A stretch of DNA of 64,000 nt from Ureibacillus massiliensis 4400831 = CIP 108448 = CCUG 49529 (GCF_000772965.1 NZ_JPVQ01000005.1:62001-126000), one strand, 5' to 3'; shown: positions 30,164 through 39,346, counted from the first letter of the stretch. Translations and numbers: made by a program. The notes: generated by a model not told the origin, from the sequence alone.

Positions 30164-31561
30164 ATGGCAAAGCAAATGCCTGAAATCGGCGATTATAAAT
30201 ACGGTTTCCATGATAAGGACGTATCAGTTTTCCGTTCAAAACGTGGATTAACTGAAGAAATCGTTCGAGAAATTTCAAATATGAAAAATGAACCTGAGTG
30301 GATGTTAAACTATCGCTTAAAAGCGTTAGAAATCTTCTACTCTAAACCGATGCCACAATGGGGTGGCGATCTTTCAGCTTTAAACTTTGATGAGATTACT
30401 TATTATGTAAAACCATCTGAAGCAACTCAAAAATCTTGGGATGAAGTACCTGAAGAAATCAAAGCTACATTTGATAAATTAGGTATTCCAGAGGCTGAAC
30501 AAAAATACTTAGCTGGTGTTTCTGCTCAGTATGAATCTGAAGTAGTATATCATAACATGAAAAAAGACCTTGAAGATCTAGGTATCGTATTCAAAGATAC
30601 TGATTCTGCATTACGTGAAAATGAAGACATCTTCAAAAAATATTGGGGTACAGTAATTCCATCTTCAGATAACAAATTTGCTGCATTAAACTCAGCTGTT
30701 TGGTCTGGGGGATCATTCATTTACGTACCACCTGGTGTTAAATTAGAAACACCTTTACAAGCATACTTCCGTATTAACTCAGAAAACATGGGTCAATTCG
30801 AACGTACATTAATCATTGTTGACGAAGGTGCAAGTGTACACTACGTAGAAGGATGTACAGCGCCTGTATACACAACAAACTCACTGCACTCTGCAGTAGT
30901 TGAAATCATCGTTAAAAAAGATGCATATTGCCGTTATACAACGATCCAAAACTGGGCAAATAACGTATATAACCTAGTGACAAAACGTACTGTTGTTGAA
31001 GAAAACGGAACGATGGAATGGGTTGATGGTAATATCGGTTCTAAACTTACAATGAAATATCCAGCATGTATCCTTAAAGGTGAGGGTGCACGTGGTATGA
31101 CATTATCGATTGCGATTGCTGGTAAAGGTCAACACCAAGATGCAGGTGCAAAAATGATTCACTTAGCACCAAATACATCTTCTACAATCGTATCTAAATC
31201 GATTTCTAAACAAGGTGGTAAAGTAACTTACCGTGGTATCGTACGATTTGGTAAAAAAGCAACAGGTGCACGTTCAAATATCGAATGTGATACTTTAATT
31301 CTTGATAACCAATCGACTTCAGATACAATCCCTTACAACGAAATCTTAAATGATAACGTATCTTTAGAGCACGAAGCAAAAGTTTCAAAAGTATCTGAAG
31401 AACAATTATTCTATTTAATGAGCCGTGGTATTTCAGAACAAGAAGCAACTGAAATGATCGTAATGGGCTTCATCGAACCATTTACAAAAGAACTTCCAAT
31501 GGAATATGCTGTTGAAATGAACAGATTAATCAAGTTTGAGATGGAAGGTAGTATCGGATAA
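30164..31561 (+). CDS. sufB: Fe-S assembly protein SufB
   Basis: Scaffold protein of 465 residues, identical in length to B. subtilis SufB. The start is the ATG at 30164 after GGAGGAG; a TTG at 30146 in frame is rejected. Landmarks: [62 protein letters not shown], and [15 protein letters not shown] with the conserved Cys near the C-terminus. Last gene of the operon, followed by a strong terminator. It is 22 bases from sufU. Confidence 0.97.
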   Translation: MAKQMPEIGDYKYGFHDKDVSVFRSKRGLTEEIVREISNMKNEPEWMLNYRLKALEIFYSKPMPQWGGDLSALNFDEITYYVKPSEATQKSWDEVPEEIKATFDKLGIPEAEQKYLAGVSAQYESEVVYHNMKKDLEDLGIVFKDTDSALRENEDIFKKYWGTVIPSSDNKFAALNSAVWSGGSFIYVPPGVKLETPLQAYFRINSENMGQFERTLIIVDEGASVHYVEGCTAPVYTTNSLHSAVVEIIVKKDAYCRYTTIQNWANNVYNLVTKRTVVEENGTMEWVDGNIGSKLTMKYPACILKGEGARGMTLSIAIAGKGQHQDAGAKMIHLAPNTSSTIVSKSISKQGGKVTYRGIVRFGKKATGARSNIECDTLILDNQSTSDTIPYNEILNDNVSLEHEAKVSKVSEEQLFYLMSRGISEQEATEMIVMGFIEPFTKELPMEYAVEMNRLIKFEMEGSIG

Positions 31562-31567
31562 TTAACG

Positions 31568-31598
31568 AAAAACCCTTGTCTATCAAGGGTTTTTCTTA
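31568..31598 (+). terminator. suf operon terminator
   Basis: AAAAACCCTTG (31568-31578) pairs perfectly with CAAGGGTTTTT (31584-31594), with further Ts. Confidence 0.88.
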
Positions 31599-31755
31599 TT
31601 TTTGTTACGAGCCAAGTTCATTATTTGCCGATTTCTAAAATGGTAAAGGTGACCCTTACCTTGACTTGAAATTTATTAAATAAAATAGCAGGTTTTTTCA
31701 AAAAGAAATGGTAAAATTGAAGAAAAAGTAAAGTTATTTTTTAGGGGAAAGTATT

Positions 31756-32208
31756 ATGTTTATTCGTAAACTAAAAATAGATGAAGAGCCTCCAATAGAT
31801 TTATTGTTATTAGCTGATCCTTCTAGAGTCATCGTTGAAGAATATTTGCAAAGAGGAGAATGCTTTGTAGCGGAAAGTGATAATCAACTGATTGGGGTCT
31901 ATGTACTACTGCCGACTAGACCTGAAACGGTGGAATTGGTGAATATTGCAATAATCGAAACTCAGCAGGGTAAAGGGTTGGGGAAACAACTAGTAATGAA
32001 TGCAATTGAAATGGCTAAGTTAAAAGGATTCAGAACCATAGAAGTCGGAACTGGAAATTCAAGCATTGGACAATTAGCCCTCTACCAAAAATGTGGTTTT
32101 AGAATTGTTAGTGTTGATACTGATTTTTTTACTAGGCACTATCCGGAAGAGATTTTCGAAAACGGTATACAATGTAGAGATATGATTCGATTATCTCAAG
32201 ATTTATAA
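31756..32208 (+). CDS. GNAT-family N-acetyltransferase
   Basis: Protein of 150 residues with a complete GNAT fold. Motif A, which binds acetyl-CoA, is VNIAIIETQQGKGLGKQLVMNAIE (Q-x-x-G-K-G form), and motif B is GNSSIGQLALYQKCGFRIVSVDTDFF. It resembles B. subtilis YvbK and related small-molecule or protein acetyltransferases, but the substrate is not known. The start follows AGGGGAAAG. It is a single gene after the suf terminator; the next plus-strand terminator is at 32552, so its transcript may continue across the small minus-strand gene. Confidence 0.85.
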   Translation: MFIRKLKIDEEPPIDLLLLADPSRVIVEEYLQRGECFVAESDNQLIGVYVLLPTRPETVELVNIAIIETQQGKGLGKQLVMNAIEMAKLKGFRTIEVGTGNSSIGQLALYQKCGFRIVSVDTDFFTRHYPEEIFENGIQCRDMIRLSQDL

Positions 32209-32289
32209 TCAAGTTCGAGATAAAAATGATTAATCTTTTATCTTTTAGTGTTGGAATCAAGCTGTAGATGTTATCCTTTTAGAAGGATT

Positions 32290-32454
32290 CTATCTTTTAT
32301 CATGTTTTATAATCATTATGACTAATAATCCAATAATGATACTAAAGTTTATCTGGAAACCTATAAATGCTCTATACTCAAACAAATAAACCATTATTCC
32401 TGTGTAAATGATCATTCCTAAAAGTAAAAAACCGATCCACTTATCATCATTCAT
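32290..32454 (-). CDS. Small two-span membrane protein
   Basis: A 54-residue frame starting at an ATG at 32454 with a strong ribosome-binding site (AAGGGAGGAATATAA just upstream). The protein begins MNDDKWIGFLLLGMIIYTGI and consists of two hydrophobic helices (about residues 6-25 and 31-49) joined by a short loop with FEYRAF, ending KHDKR. The excellent ribosome-binding site and clean hydrophobic pattern make it a probable gene. I recognise no family; small paired-helix proteins like this are common and uncharacterised in Bacillales. It lies alone in a 460-base gap, opposite to its neighbours. Confidence 0.6.
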   Translation of the reverse strand: MNDDKWIGFLLLGMIIYTGIMVYLFEYRAFIGFQINFSIIIGLLVIMIIKHDKR

Positions 32455-32551
32455 TTATATTCCTCCCTTAAAATATAGATTCAATAACAGTTTGAAAATT
32501 CCTATATAATTTCTTTAAATTTTATAAAATAAGAAATTGGAAAAACTTTTA

Positions 32552-32586
32552 AAAGTGAGTTAGCATTAAGCTAGCTCGCTTTTTTC
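32552..32586 (+). terminator. Terminator with no adjacent plus-strand gene
   Basis: AAAGTGAGTTAGC (32552-32564) pairs with GCTAGCTCGCTTT (32570-32582) through two G-T pairs, followed by TTTT. The nearest plus-strand gene upstream (GNAT) ends 344 bases away. Confidence 0.7.
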
Positions 32587-32668
32587 TTACATAAATGTGG
32601 CAATATTAATAAATTCATGAAATTCTAAATTTTAACTATGTTATCATAATAAAAAAGGAGTGGGGAGC

Positions 32669-33529
32669 TTGATTTATATTGGGCTTACTGGCTGGGGTGA
32701 CCATCCAATTTTATATAGCGAGCTTTCAACAAGTCGAGATAAATTGTTTGATTACAGCGGACATTTCCCTGTTGTGGAGGTGGACACTTCATTTTATGGA
32801 ATTCCATCTCTAAAGAGCGTTGAAAAATGGTGTAATGATACACCTTCGAATTTTAAATTTGTTTTAAAAGCCTATCAAGGTATCACGGGGCACTTAAGAG
32901 ATGAGCTTCCCTTTGAGTCGCGTAATGACATGTTTAATGCATTTAAAGAATGTGCAAGAGGCTTTCAATTGCAAGGTAAGCTTGCCATGGTTTTAGTACA
33001 GTTTCCGCCATGGTTTGATTGTCAAAATAAAAATGTTCAATATATACGTTATGTTAAACAGCAATTAACGGATTTTCCGATTGCCATCGAATTTCGAAAT
33101 CAGTCTTGGTATTTAGAAAAAAATCGAGGCGAAATGTTCAAATTTTTACAAGAAAACGAACTTATCCATACCGTATGTGATGAGCCACAAGCAGGCAGTG
33201 GTTCCATTCCTTTAGTAGGTAAAGCTACATCAAAGGAAGCGGTCTTATTACGTATACACGGGAGAAATATTCATGGTTGGCGAAATGCTGGGAACAACCA
33301 AAATTGGAGAGAAGTTCGCTTTTTATATGATTATAATGAAGAAGAACTTGAAGAAATTGCAAATGTCATACTTGAATTGAAACAGCAGTCCAGAGATGTT
33401 TTTGTACTGTTTAATAATAATTCGGGGCATCACGCTGCAAAAAATGCAAAAAGAATAATGGAAATGCTAAATATTGAATATAGCAATTTATCACCTAAGC
33501 AGTTAAATATGTTTGAAGGAGACTTTTAA
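32669..33529 (+). CDS. yunF: DUF72 family protein YunF
   Basis: Protein of 286 residues of the DUF72 (UPF0759) family, with a TIM-barrel fold of unknown activity. A TTG start at 32669, 8 bases after AAGGAG, gives MIYIGLTGWGDHPILY, the conserved family N-terminus; the GTG at 32660 overlaps the ribosome-binding site. Other landmarks: VVEVDTSFYGIPS, FKFVLKAYQGITGH, MVLVQFPPWF, IAIEFRNQSWY and VFVLFNNNSGHHAAKNA. It abuts yunE with no gap and is followed by yunD, as in B. subtilis but in the reverse order to that genome's numbering. Confidence 0.88.
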   Translation: MIYIGLTGWGDHPILYSELSTSRDKLFDYSGHFPVVEVDTSFYGIPSLKSVEKWCNDTPSNFKFVLKAYQGITGHLRDELPFESRNDMFNAFKECARGFQLQGKLAMVLVQFPPWFDCQNKNVQYIRYVKQQLTDFPIAIEFRNQSWYLEKNRGEMFKFLQENELIHTVCDEPQAGSGSIPLVGKATSKEAVLLRIHGRNIHGWRNAGNNQNWREVRFLYDYNEEELEEIANVILELKQQSRDVFVLFNNNSGHHAAKNAKRIMEMLNIEYSNLSPKQLNMFEGDF

Positions 33530-34351
33530 ATGGAATATGTAATATTACTAATCATTGCACTCTGTTCAGGAATTATCGGATCTCTTGTCGGTTTAGGTGG
33601 AGGGGTTATATTAGTCCCAGCAACTTTATTTTTTGGTATCACACTAGGATTTATTTCCGATTTAACACCTCAAACAGTCGTTGGTTTATCGGTCATCATG
33701 ATGATATTTACTGGACTTTCATCAACTCTATCGTATATGAAGTCGAAAACGGTTGATTATAAAAGTGGGGTAATTTTTTTTATCGGTAGTATTCCGGGTA
33801 CAATGTTTGGCGCTTGGGTGAATAAGTTTTTAGATCTGCCTTCGTTTAATTTGTATTTTGGGATATTATTAATTATTTTATCGACAATCTTATTAATAAG
33901 AGATAAATTAAATCCGGTAAATTGGTTTGTGGAGCACGGTACAAAAAGACATTTCGTAGACCTTCAAGGAAACGAACATATTTATGGATATCCAATTTGG
34001 TTTGCCATAGCTCTAACCTTTATTGTTGGTTTTTGTTCAGGCTTGTTTGGAATTGGTGGGGGATCAATGATTGTTCCAGCCATGCTATTATTATTTAGAT
34101 TTCCACCTCATGTGGCTGTAGCAACTTCCATGTTTTTAGTTTTCTTATCTTCTTTAGTCAATTCTGCTAGTCACATTACTTTAGGAAATGTTCCTTGGAT
34201 TTATACAATACCAGTCATTATTGGTGCATATATTGGAGCAAAGATAGGTGCTTCCTTAAACAAGAAAATGAAATCAGAAACACTTGTTTTTGCTCTTAGA
34301 ATTATTTTATTGCTATTAGGTATACGTAGCATTTACGATGGTTTATTTTAA
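33530..34351 (+). CDS. yunE: TauE/SafE-family membrane transporter YunE
   Basis: Membrane protein of 273 residues with about eight hydrophobic spans. The two internal repeats are visible as GSLVGLGGGVILVPATL near the N-terminus and GLFGIGGGSMIVPAMLLL in the second half, the glycine-rich pore motifs of the TauE/SafE (DUF81) family. Family members export sulfite, sulfoacetate or similar anions; the substrate here is unknown. It starts directly after the yunF stop (TAAATGG), so the two are cotranscribed and probably coupled. Confidence 0.88.
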   Translation: MEYVILLIIALCSGIIGSLVGLGGGVILVPATLFFGITLGFISDLTPQTVVGLSVIMMIFTGLSSTLSYMKSKTVDYKSGVIFFIGSIPGTMFGAWVNKFLDLPSFNLYFGILLIILSTILLIRDKLNPVNWFVEHGTKRHFVDLQGNEHIYGYPIWFAIALTFIVGFCSGLFGIGGGSMIVPAMLLLFRFPPHVAVATSMFLVFLSSLVNSASHITLGNVPWIYTIPVIIGAYIGAKIGASLNKKMKSETLVFALRIILLLLGIRSIYDGLF

Positions 34352-34386
34352 CAATATTGATTGATAATTGAAAGATGGTGACGGAC

Positions 34387-35748
34387 ATGATCGAAACAAT
34401 TCATATATTTCACACGAATGATGTACATAGCCATTTCGAGTATTGGCCTCGCATGCAATATTATATTAAAGAGCAAAGAAAGGCCTTTGCAAGATTAGGA
34501 GAACCAAGCTTTTTATTAGATATTGGTGACCATCTTGATCGTTCTAATATTTATACAGAAGCAACGTTAGGACAGGGCAATATCGAGTTATTGAATAAAG
34601 CGGAGTACGATGTTGTAACGATTGGGAATAACGAAGGAATAACTTTGTCCTTTGAAGATTTATATCATCTTTACGATCGTGCTGAATTTGAAGTCGTTGT
34701 TGCCAATTTGAAGGTGAAAAATGGGATTGATCCACAATGGATAAAACCATATACAATTTTAACAACGAAATATGGAACAAAAATTGGGGTAATTGGTGCA
34801 ACTGCTGTATTTACTGTTTTTTATGATGAACTAAATTGGGAGATTAAGGAGCCAAGAGAAGTTATAAAAAAAATCGTAAGTGAAATACAGCATGAAGTAG
34901 ATGTGATTTTTTGCCTCTCCCATTTAGGAATTACTGAAGATGAGTTACTTGCAAATGAATGTTCTGAAATAGACGTTATTTTCGGTTCACATACCCATCA
35001 TTTATTTCTAGAGGGTAAAATGATTAATAATGTTTTATTAACTGGCTGCGGGAAATTTGGAGCCTATACAGGCCATTTAACAATTGAATTTGATCATCAA
35101 AAACGACAAGTCATTAAAAAAGAAGAAATCGTTGTAGAAAATGCTTTATTACCTGAAATTGAAGGGGAATCATCCTTTGTTGCTTCATTATATAACCAAG
35201 GTAAAGAATTGCTTAAACAACCAGTTTTTGAAACAATGAAAAGCTACAATAAAGAATGGTTCCATCATTCCCAAATTTCTCGTTTGTTTGCAAAGTGTTT
35301 AATGGATTATACAGATGCAGACTGTGCCATGTTTAATGCAGGTATCTTTTTAGATGGGCTGCCAAAGGGAATTGTAACTAAATATGACCTTCATAAAATA
35401 CTTCCCCATCCTATCAATGCATGTGTAATAGAAATAAGCGGTAGAGAATTGAAGGAAGTATACTTGCAGTCAGCAAATGAAGATTGGCCCCTTCTTGAAT
35501 TAAAAGGACTCGGTTTTAGAGGAACAATCTTTGGCAAGATGTTACTATATAAACTCTCATTAAATGAAAAAAACCAATTGTTAGTGGATAATAAAATTGC
35601 AGACCTAGATAAAACCTATCGTCTAGCTACATTAGATATGTTTACATTCGGGTATTTCTTTCCAACTTTCAAACGTGCAAAGAAAAAATATTATTTACCG
35701 CTTTTTCTACGAGATGTTTTAGCAAATTTTGGAGAAAAATATCTTTAA
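34387..35748 (+). CDS. yunD: Metallophosphoesterase / 5'-nucleotidase-like YunD
   Basis: Protein of 453 residues (start MIETIHIFHTNDVHSHFE; an ATG at 34375 is a weaker alternative). The N-terminal calcineurin-like phosphoesterase has the metal ligands in HTNDVHSHF, LLDIGDHLDRSN, TIGNNEG, CLSHLGITEDE and GSHTHH. The C-terminal 5'-nucleotidase domain follows. No signal peptide or cell-wall anchor is present, so unlike secreted 5'-nucleotidases this one appears cytoplasmic. It follows yunE by 35 bases and is probably in the yunF-yunE-yunD transcript. Substrate not determined. Confidence 0.87.
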   Translation: MIETIHIFHTNDVHSHFEYWPRMQYYIKEQRKAFARLGEPSFLLDIGDHLDRSNIYTEATLGQGNIELLNKAEYDVVTIGNNEGITLSFEDLYHLYDRAEFEVVVANLKVKNGIDPQWIKPYTILTTKYGTKIGVIGATAVFTVFYDELNWEIKEPREVIKKIVSEIQHEVDVIFCLSHLGITEDELLANECSEIDVIFGSHTHHLFLEGKMINNVLLTGCGKFGAYTGHLTIEFDHQKRQVIKKEEIVVENALLPEIEGESSFVASLYNQGKELLKQPVFETMKSYNKEWFHHSQISRLFAKCLMDYTDADCAMFNAGIFLDGLPKGIVTKYDLHKILPHPINACVIEISGRELKEVYLQSANEDWPLLELKGLGFRGTIFGKMLLYKLSLNEKNQLLVDNKIADLDKTYRLATLDMFTFGYFFPTFKRAKKKYYLPLFLRDVLANFGEKYL

Positions 35749-35777
35749 TTGACAATTTATTGCTGAATCTTTATCAT
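35749..35777 (+). promoter_or_regulatory. Promoter of the HD-GYP gene
   Basis: TTGACA (35749-35754), a 17-base spacer and TATCAT (35772-35777), starting at the base after the yunD stop codon. A near-consensus sigma-A promoter. Confidence 0.75.
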
Positions 35778-35799
35778 TTAACTATTCGTAATAGTTAAA
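35777..35799. promoter_or_regulatory. Perfect 23-bp palindrome at the transcription start
   Basis: TTTAACTATT (35777-35786) and AATAGTTAAA (35790-35799) are exact inverted repeats around CGT. The dyad begins at the last base of the -10 box and covers the expected start of transcription. It lies 22 bases before the HD-GYP start codon. An operator is the simplest reading; a 5' mRNA hairpin is the alternative. Confidence 0.6.
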
Positions 35800-35820
35800 A
35801 TGAAACGGAGCAAAAGCAGC

Positions 35821-36924
35821 ATGAGACTAATATCAATCGATGCGCTTCAACCTGGAATGGTAGTAGCCAGAACGATTTGGAATGAGGCAGGTCTACCTCT
35901 ATTGCAAAAAGATGCGAAAATTAGCATACCGATTATTAATCGACTAAGACAACTAAACATTAAGTATTTGTACATCGATGACAAGCTCTCTCAAGGTATT
36001 GAGGTTTCTGAGTTAATTGCTCCTGAAAAACGTTTGGAAGTTGTTAAAGTGATTAAAGATTCGTTTAAAAAGCTTAGAGGGATTGAAGGTAAAGATGTAT
36101 CCTATGTTTTAGACAAGCAGTCTAATGAAATAAAAATGCTCGTTGATAATTTACTTGAATCCATATTAAATAGTAATGAAATGTTGACGGTACTTACAGA
36201 CTCTTATCTATATGATGAATATTTATATCAACATTCCTTCCAGGTAACATTATATTCCATTGCTATAGCAAAAGAGCTTGGCTATAAATATGATGATTTA
36301 AGATTAATTGGTATTGGCGCAATGCTACATGATGTTGGGAAATTACAAGTTCCTACTAATATAATAATGAAGCCGGGGCATTTAACGAATGAAGAATTTG
36401 ACATCATGAAGGAGCATGCACGGTTTGGATTTGATATATTAAGAAACTTGCACTCTATATCTCTACTTGTTGCCCATTGTGCATTTCAACATCACGAACG
36501 ATTGGATGGAAGTGGGTATCCAAGAGGGCTAGTCGACCATGAAATACACCCATTTGCTAAGATAATAGCTGTTGCAGATGTATTTGATGCTGTTACATCC
36601 AACCGGGTTTATCGTGAAAAAATGTTACCTTCACAAGGGATTGAAATCATTGAGGCTGGAAGCGGAACAATGTTTGATCAGCGTGTTGTAGATGCGTTTA
36701 AACGGAGCGTTGTGCACTTTTCAAATGGTACAATCGTATTACTATCTGATGGACGAAGAGGAATCGTGGCAAAACAAAATATGAACAACTCTGCAAGACC
36801 GTATATTCGAATTTTTGAAGAAAACAATACTATGCTAAAATCTACTTACATAATTAGTTTAGAAGAGTACCCTGAACTGTCTGTTAATAAAATTGAAACA
36901 GAATACATTTCGCATGTCGAATAG
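35821..36924 (+). CDS. HD-GYP domain cyclic-di-GMP phosphodiesterase-like protein
   Basis: Protein of 367 residues. The start is the ATG at 35821 (MRLISIDALQPGMVVART) after ACGGAG; an ATG at 35800 lies inside the palindrome region with no ribosome-binding site. An N-terminal region (about 1-120) is typical of HD-GYP proteins. The HD-GYP domain (about 125-300) has HSFQVTLYSIAI, MLHDVGKLQVP (HD pair), a His in KEHARFGFDIL, HHERLDGSGYPRGL (the GYP loop) and VADVFDAVTSNRVYREK. Such proteins hydrolyse c-di-GMP. A C-terminal beta-rich tail follows. No receiver or GGDEF domain is attached. It replaces yunC at this place relative to B. subtilis. Confidence 0.9.
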   Translation: MRLISIDALQPGMVVARTIWNEAGLPLLQKDAKISIPIINRLRQLNIKYLYIDDKLSQGIEVSELIAPEKRLEVVKVIKDSFKKLRGIEGKDVSYVLDKQSNEIKMLVDNLLESILNSNEMLTVLTDSYLYDEYLYQHSFQVTLYSIAIAKELGYKYDDLRLIGIGAMLHDVGKLQVPTNIIMKPGHLTNEEFDIMKEHARFGFDILRNLHSISLLVAHCAFQHHERLDGSGYPRGLVDHEIHPFAKIIAVADVFDAVTSNRVYREKMLPSQGIEIIEAGSGTMFDQRVVDAFKRSVVHFSNGTIVLLSDGRRGIVAKQNMNNSARPYIRIFEENNTMLKSTYIISLEEYPELSVNKIETEYISHVE

Positions 36925-36928
36925 ATAA

Positions 36929-36970
36929 CTCCTCCTATTCATAAATATATAGAATAGGAGGAGATTTTTT
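36929..36970 (+). terminator. Terminator hairpin whose 3' arm is the yunB ribosome-binding site
   Basis: CTCCTCCTATTC (36929-36940) pairs perfectly with GAATAGGAGGAG (36952-36963), followed by ATTTTTT. The 3' arm contains GGAGGAG, which lies 5 bases before the yunB TTG start. Confidence 0.8.
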
Positions 36971-37766
36971 GTTTTCTCGTCGAAATAGCGTTATGTTTTC
37001 TCGCCGAAATAACAGGAGATTAAATAGGCGAAATTTTGGAAGATCGAATCGTCTTGCCATATTCCTTATATTTTTTGTAGCATGTTTAATATTCTTTATC
37101 GTTTATATTAATGAAAAATTATTGCCAACTTATTTAGATTATGCAGAGGTACAAACATTTAAAATTGCTTCCCATGTTGTTAGTAGAGCTATTAGTGCAG
37201 GTACATCTGATGTAATGGATGTAAATGATGTTATAGAAAATATGCCTGGTGAAAATCAAATGGTTACAGTAAAGTTTAACACTGAAATTATTAATAAAGT
37301 AAGAGCAGAAACGGTTTCATTAGTAAAAGAACATTTACAACAAGCAGAACAAGGTAATTTAAGCCATCTTCCTGAATTAGATAATGTAGAATATGATGTA
37401 GGAAGCATGGAAGCAGGAGATGGTATTGTATTTTTTGTTCCGTTGGGGCAAGCTTTAAACCTCCCGATTATTGGTAATCTCGGACCTAAAATTCCAATCC
37501 GTTTTCATATCATTGGGAATGTTAGTAGTGACGTGGTTTCCAATATACAAGAATTCGGTATCAATAGTGCGAAAGTAGAAGTAGGTATAAAAGTAAGGGT
37601 AAACGTACAAATTATCATTCCTTTTGCTTCTTCGACATCAACGGTTGAACAATATATTCCTGTTGCAATAGGTCTTGTTCAAGGCACTGTACCACATATT
37701 TGGTCTGGAGGAGGAGATGGAGCACAGCCTTCAATCGAAGTTCCAGTTCCGCTTCCGCTTGAGTAA
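36969..37766 (+). CDS. yunB: Sporulation protein YunB
   Basis: Protein of 265 residues resembling YunB, which in B. subtilis is made in the mother cell under sigma-E and is needed for normal spore formation. The start is a TTG at 36969, five bases after GGAGGAG; the next ATG at 36993 has no site. An Arg-rich N-terminus (MFSRRNSVMFSRRNNRRLNR) is followed by one membrane span (about residues 30-50) and an extracytoplasmic domain with FFVPLGQALNLPIIGNLGPKIP. The first 16 codons contain a tandem duplication of MFSRRN. A hairpin that would end HD-GYP transcription covers the ribosome-binding site. Confidence 0.85.
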   Translation: MFSRRNSVMFSRRNNRRLNRRNFGRSNRLAIFLIFFVACLIFFIVYINEKLLPTYLDYAEVQTFKIASHVVSRAISAGTSDVMDVNDVIENMPGENQMVTVKFNTEIINKVRAETVSLVKEHLQQAEQGNLSHLPELDNVEYDVGSMEAGDGIVFFVPLGQALNLPIIGNLGPKIPIRFHIIGNVSSDVVSNIQEFGINSAKVEVGIKVRVNVQIIIPFASSTSTVEQYIPVAIGLVQGTVPHIWSGGGDGAQPSIEVPVPLPLE

Positions 37767-37881
37767 AAAAACTAGTTTATTTAGTAACATTTAGATACAC
37801 TAAAAGGAAGTTAATTGTTACAATAGTTATAGTGTTTTACATTGACAAAGGTAAGATGAGAGTTAGACAGGGGCGATATTT

Positions 37882-38802
37882 ATGACAGTAAGTAATAAAA
37901 ATGAAGAAATTTTACGTAAACCCGAATGGTTAAAAATAAAGCTTAATACAAACGAAGAATACAAAGGCTTAAAAAAATTAATGCGAGAAAAAAATCTGCA
38001 CACTGTTTGTGAGGAAGCTCGCTGTCCGAACATTCATGAATGTTGGGGAGAAAGAAGAACGGCGACAATGATGATCCTAGGGGCAGTTTGTACACGTGCT
38101 TGTAGATTCTGTGCTGTAAAAACAGGATTACCGAATGAACTGGACTTAGCAGAACCAGAACGTGTCGCAGATTCAGTACAATTAATGGATTTAAAGCACG
38201 TCGTTATTACAATGGTTGCTCGTGATGATTTAAAAGACGGAGGAGCAGGCGTATTAGCAGAAACTGTTCGTGCTATTCGTAGAAAATCTCCACAAACTTC
38301 AGTCGAAGTGTTACCTTCAGATTTAGGTGGAGTAGAAGAAAATTTAAAAATGCTCATGGATGCAAAACCTGATATTCTAAACCATAATATCGAAACGGTT
38401 CGACGTCTTACACCAAGAGTCCGTGCCAGAGCAAAATATGATCGTTCTTTAGAGTTTTTACGTCGAGCAAAAGAAATGCAGCCGGACATTCCAACAAAAT
38501 CATCTTTAATGATTGGTCTTGGGGAAACATGGGATGAAATTTTAGAGGTTATGGATGATTTACGTGCAAATAACGTAGACATTATGACGATTGGTCAATA
38601 TTTACAACCAACGAAAAAGCATTTACCAGTAAAACAATATTACACACCACTTGAGTTCGGTAAACTACGTAAAATTGCAATGGAAAAAGGCTTCAAGCAT
38701 TGTCAAGCAGGGCCTTTAGTTCGCAGTAGTTATCATGCCGATGAGCAAGTAAACGAAGCTACAAAAAATAGACAATTACAAGCTGAAGGGTTAATTGAAT
38801 AA
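37882..38802 (+). CDS. lipA: Lipoyl synthase
   Basis: Radical-SAM enzyme of 306 residues. It inserts two sulfurs into octanoyl groups on carrier proteins such as GcvH. The auxiliary [4Fe-4S] cluster cysteines are in [16 protein letters not shown] (C-x4-C-x5-C) and the SAM cluster cysteines are in [14 protein letters not shown] (C-x3-C-x2-C). The C-terminal RSSYHADEQ, which holds the conserved Ser ligand, is present. The start follows CAGGGGCG. In B. subtilis lytH (yunA) lies between yunB and lipA; it is absent here. Confidence 0.96.
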   Translation: MTVSNKNEEILRKPEWLKIKLNTNEEYKGLKKLMREKNLHTVCEEARCPNIHECWGERRTATMMILGAVCTRACRFCAVKTGLPNELDLAEPERVADSVQLMDLKHVVITMVARDDLKDGGAGVLAETVRAIRRKSPQTSVEVLPSDLGGVEENLKMLMDAKPDILNHNIETVRRLTPRVRARAKYDRSLEFLRRAKEMQPDIPTKSSLMIGLGETWDEILEVMDDLRANNVDIMTIGQYLQPTKKHLPVKQYYTPLEFGKLRKIAMEKGFKHCQAGPLVRSSYHADEQVNEATKNRQLQAEGLIE

Positions 38803-38992
38803 CCAATTTTAAATCTTAATTCAGCAGTAGAATTTTTTAGTATTATGTAGATGTAGCAAAAGGGATTTCCTTCGAATGGATTCACCTACTCTTGCATCTC
38901 TTTGTTTATTCTGTTGCAAATACTATTTAATACATGAATAAACAGTAAAAATGATCAAATGGATGTATGTACAAATAGAAGGGAGAATTTCG

Positions 38993-39346
38993 ATGATAAT
39001 AGCAGAAGGATATGCATATGAAATTATCGAAAATGTCCGAGATGGGTTTCAGGAAGAAGTGTTTCAAGCTCGTTACAGTGATGTTCTAGCAAAATATGAT
39101 TATATTGTAGGCGATTGGGGTTATGGTCAATTAAGAATGAAAGGATTTTTCGATGACCGTAATCAAAAGTCGACCTTTGATACGAAAATCAGTACTTTTG
39201 AGGATTATTTATATGAGTATTGTAATTTTGGCTGTGCATATTTTGTGTTACGTAAAACAGGAAGAGCGCCAAAACAAGAAACACTACCAGTTGTTGAAGA
39301 AAGCTCAACAACGAATGAATCATCAGAAACAATTGAGCAAATTTAA
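38993..39346 (+). CDS. yutD: DUF1027 family protein YutD
   Basis: Protein of 117 residues starting at 38993 (MIIAEGYAYEIIENVRDGF) after GAAGGGAG; an upstream ATG at 38951 is rejected. The conserved region includes EVFQARYSDVLAKYDYIVGDWGYGQLRMKGFFDD and YLYEYCNFGCAYFVLRKT. The C-terminal 25 residues are Glu/Ser/Thr-rich and probably disordered. Function unknown; its position next to lipA is conserved with B. subtilis. The ending hairpin has arms identical to one inside the repeat at 55 kb. Confidence 0.88.
   Translation: MIIAEGYAYEIIENVRDGFQEEVFQARYSDVLAKYDYIVGDWGYGQLRMKGFFDDRNQKSTFDTKISTFEDYLYEYCNFGCAYFVLRKTGRAPKQETLPVVEESSTTNESSETIEQI

Noticed and set aside
38034-38582. 182-residue frame antisense to lipA
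   Set aside because: It mirrors the codon structure of lipA and has no ribosome-binding site; lipA on the plus strand is certain.
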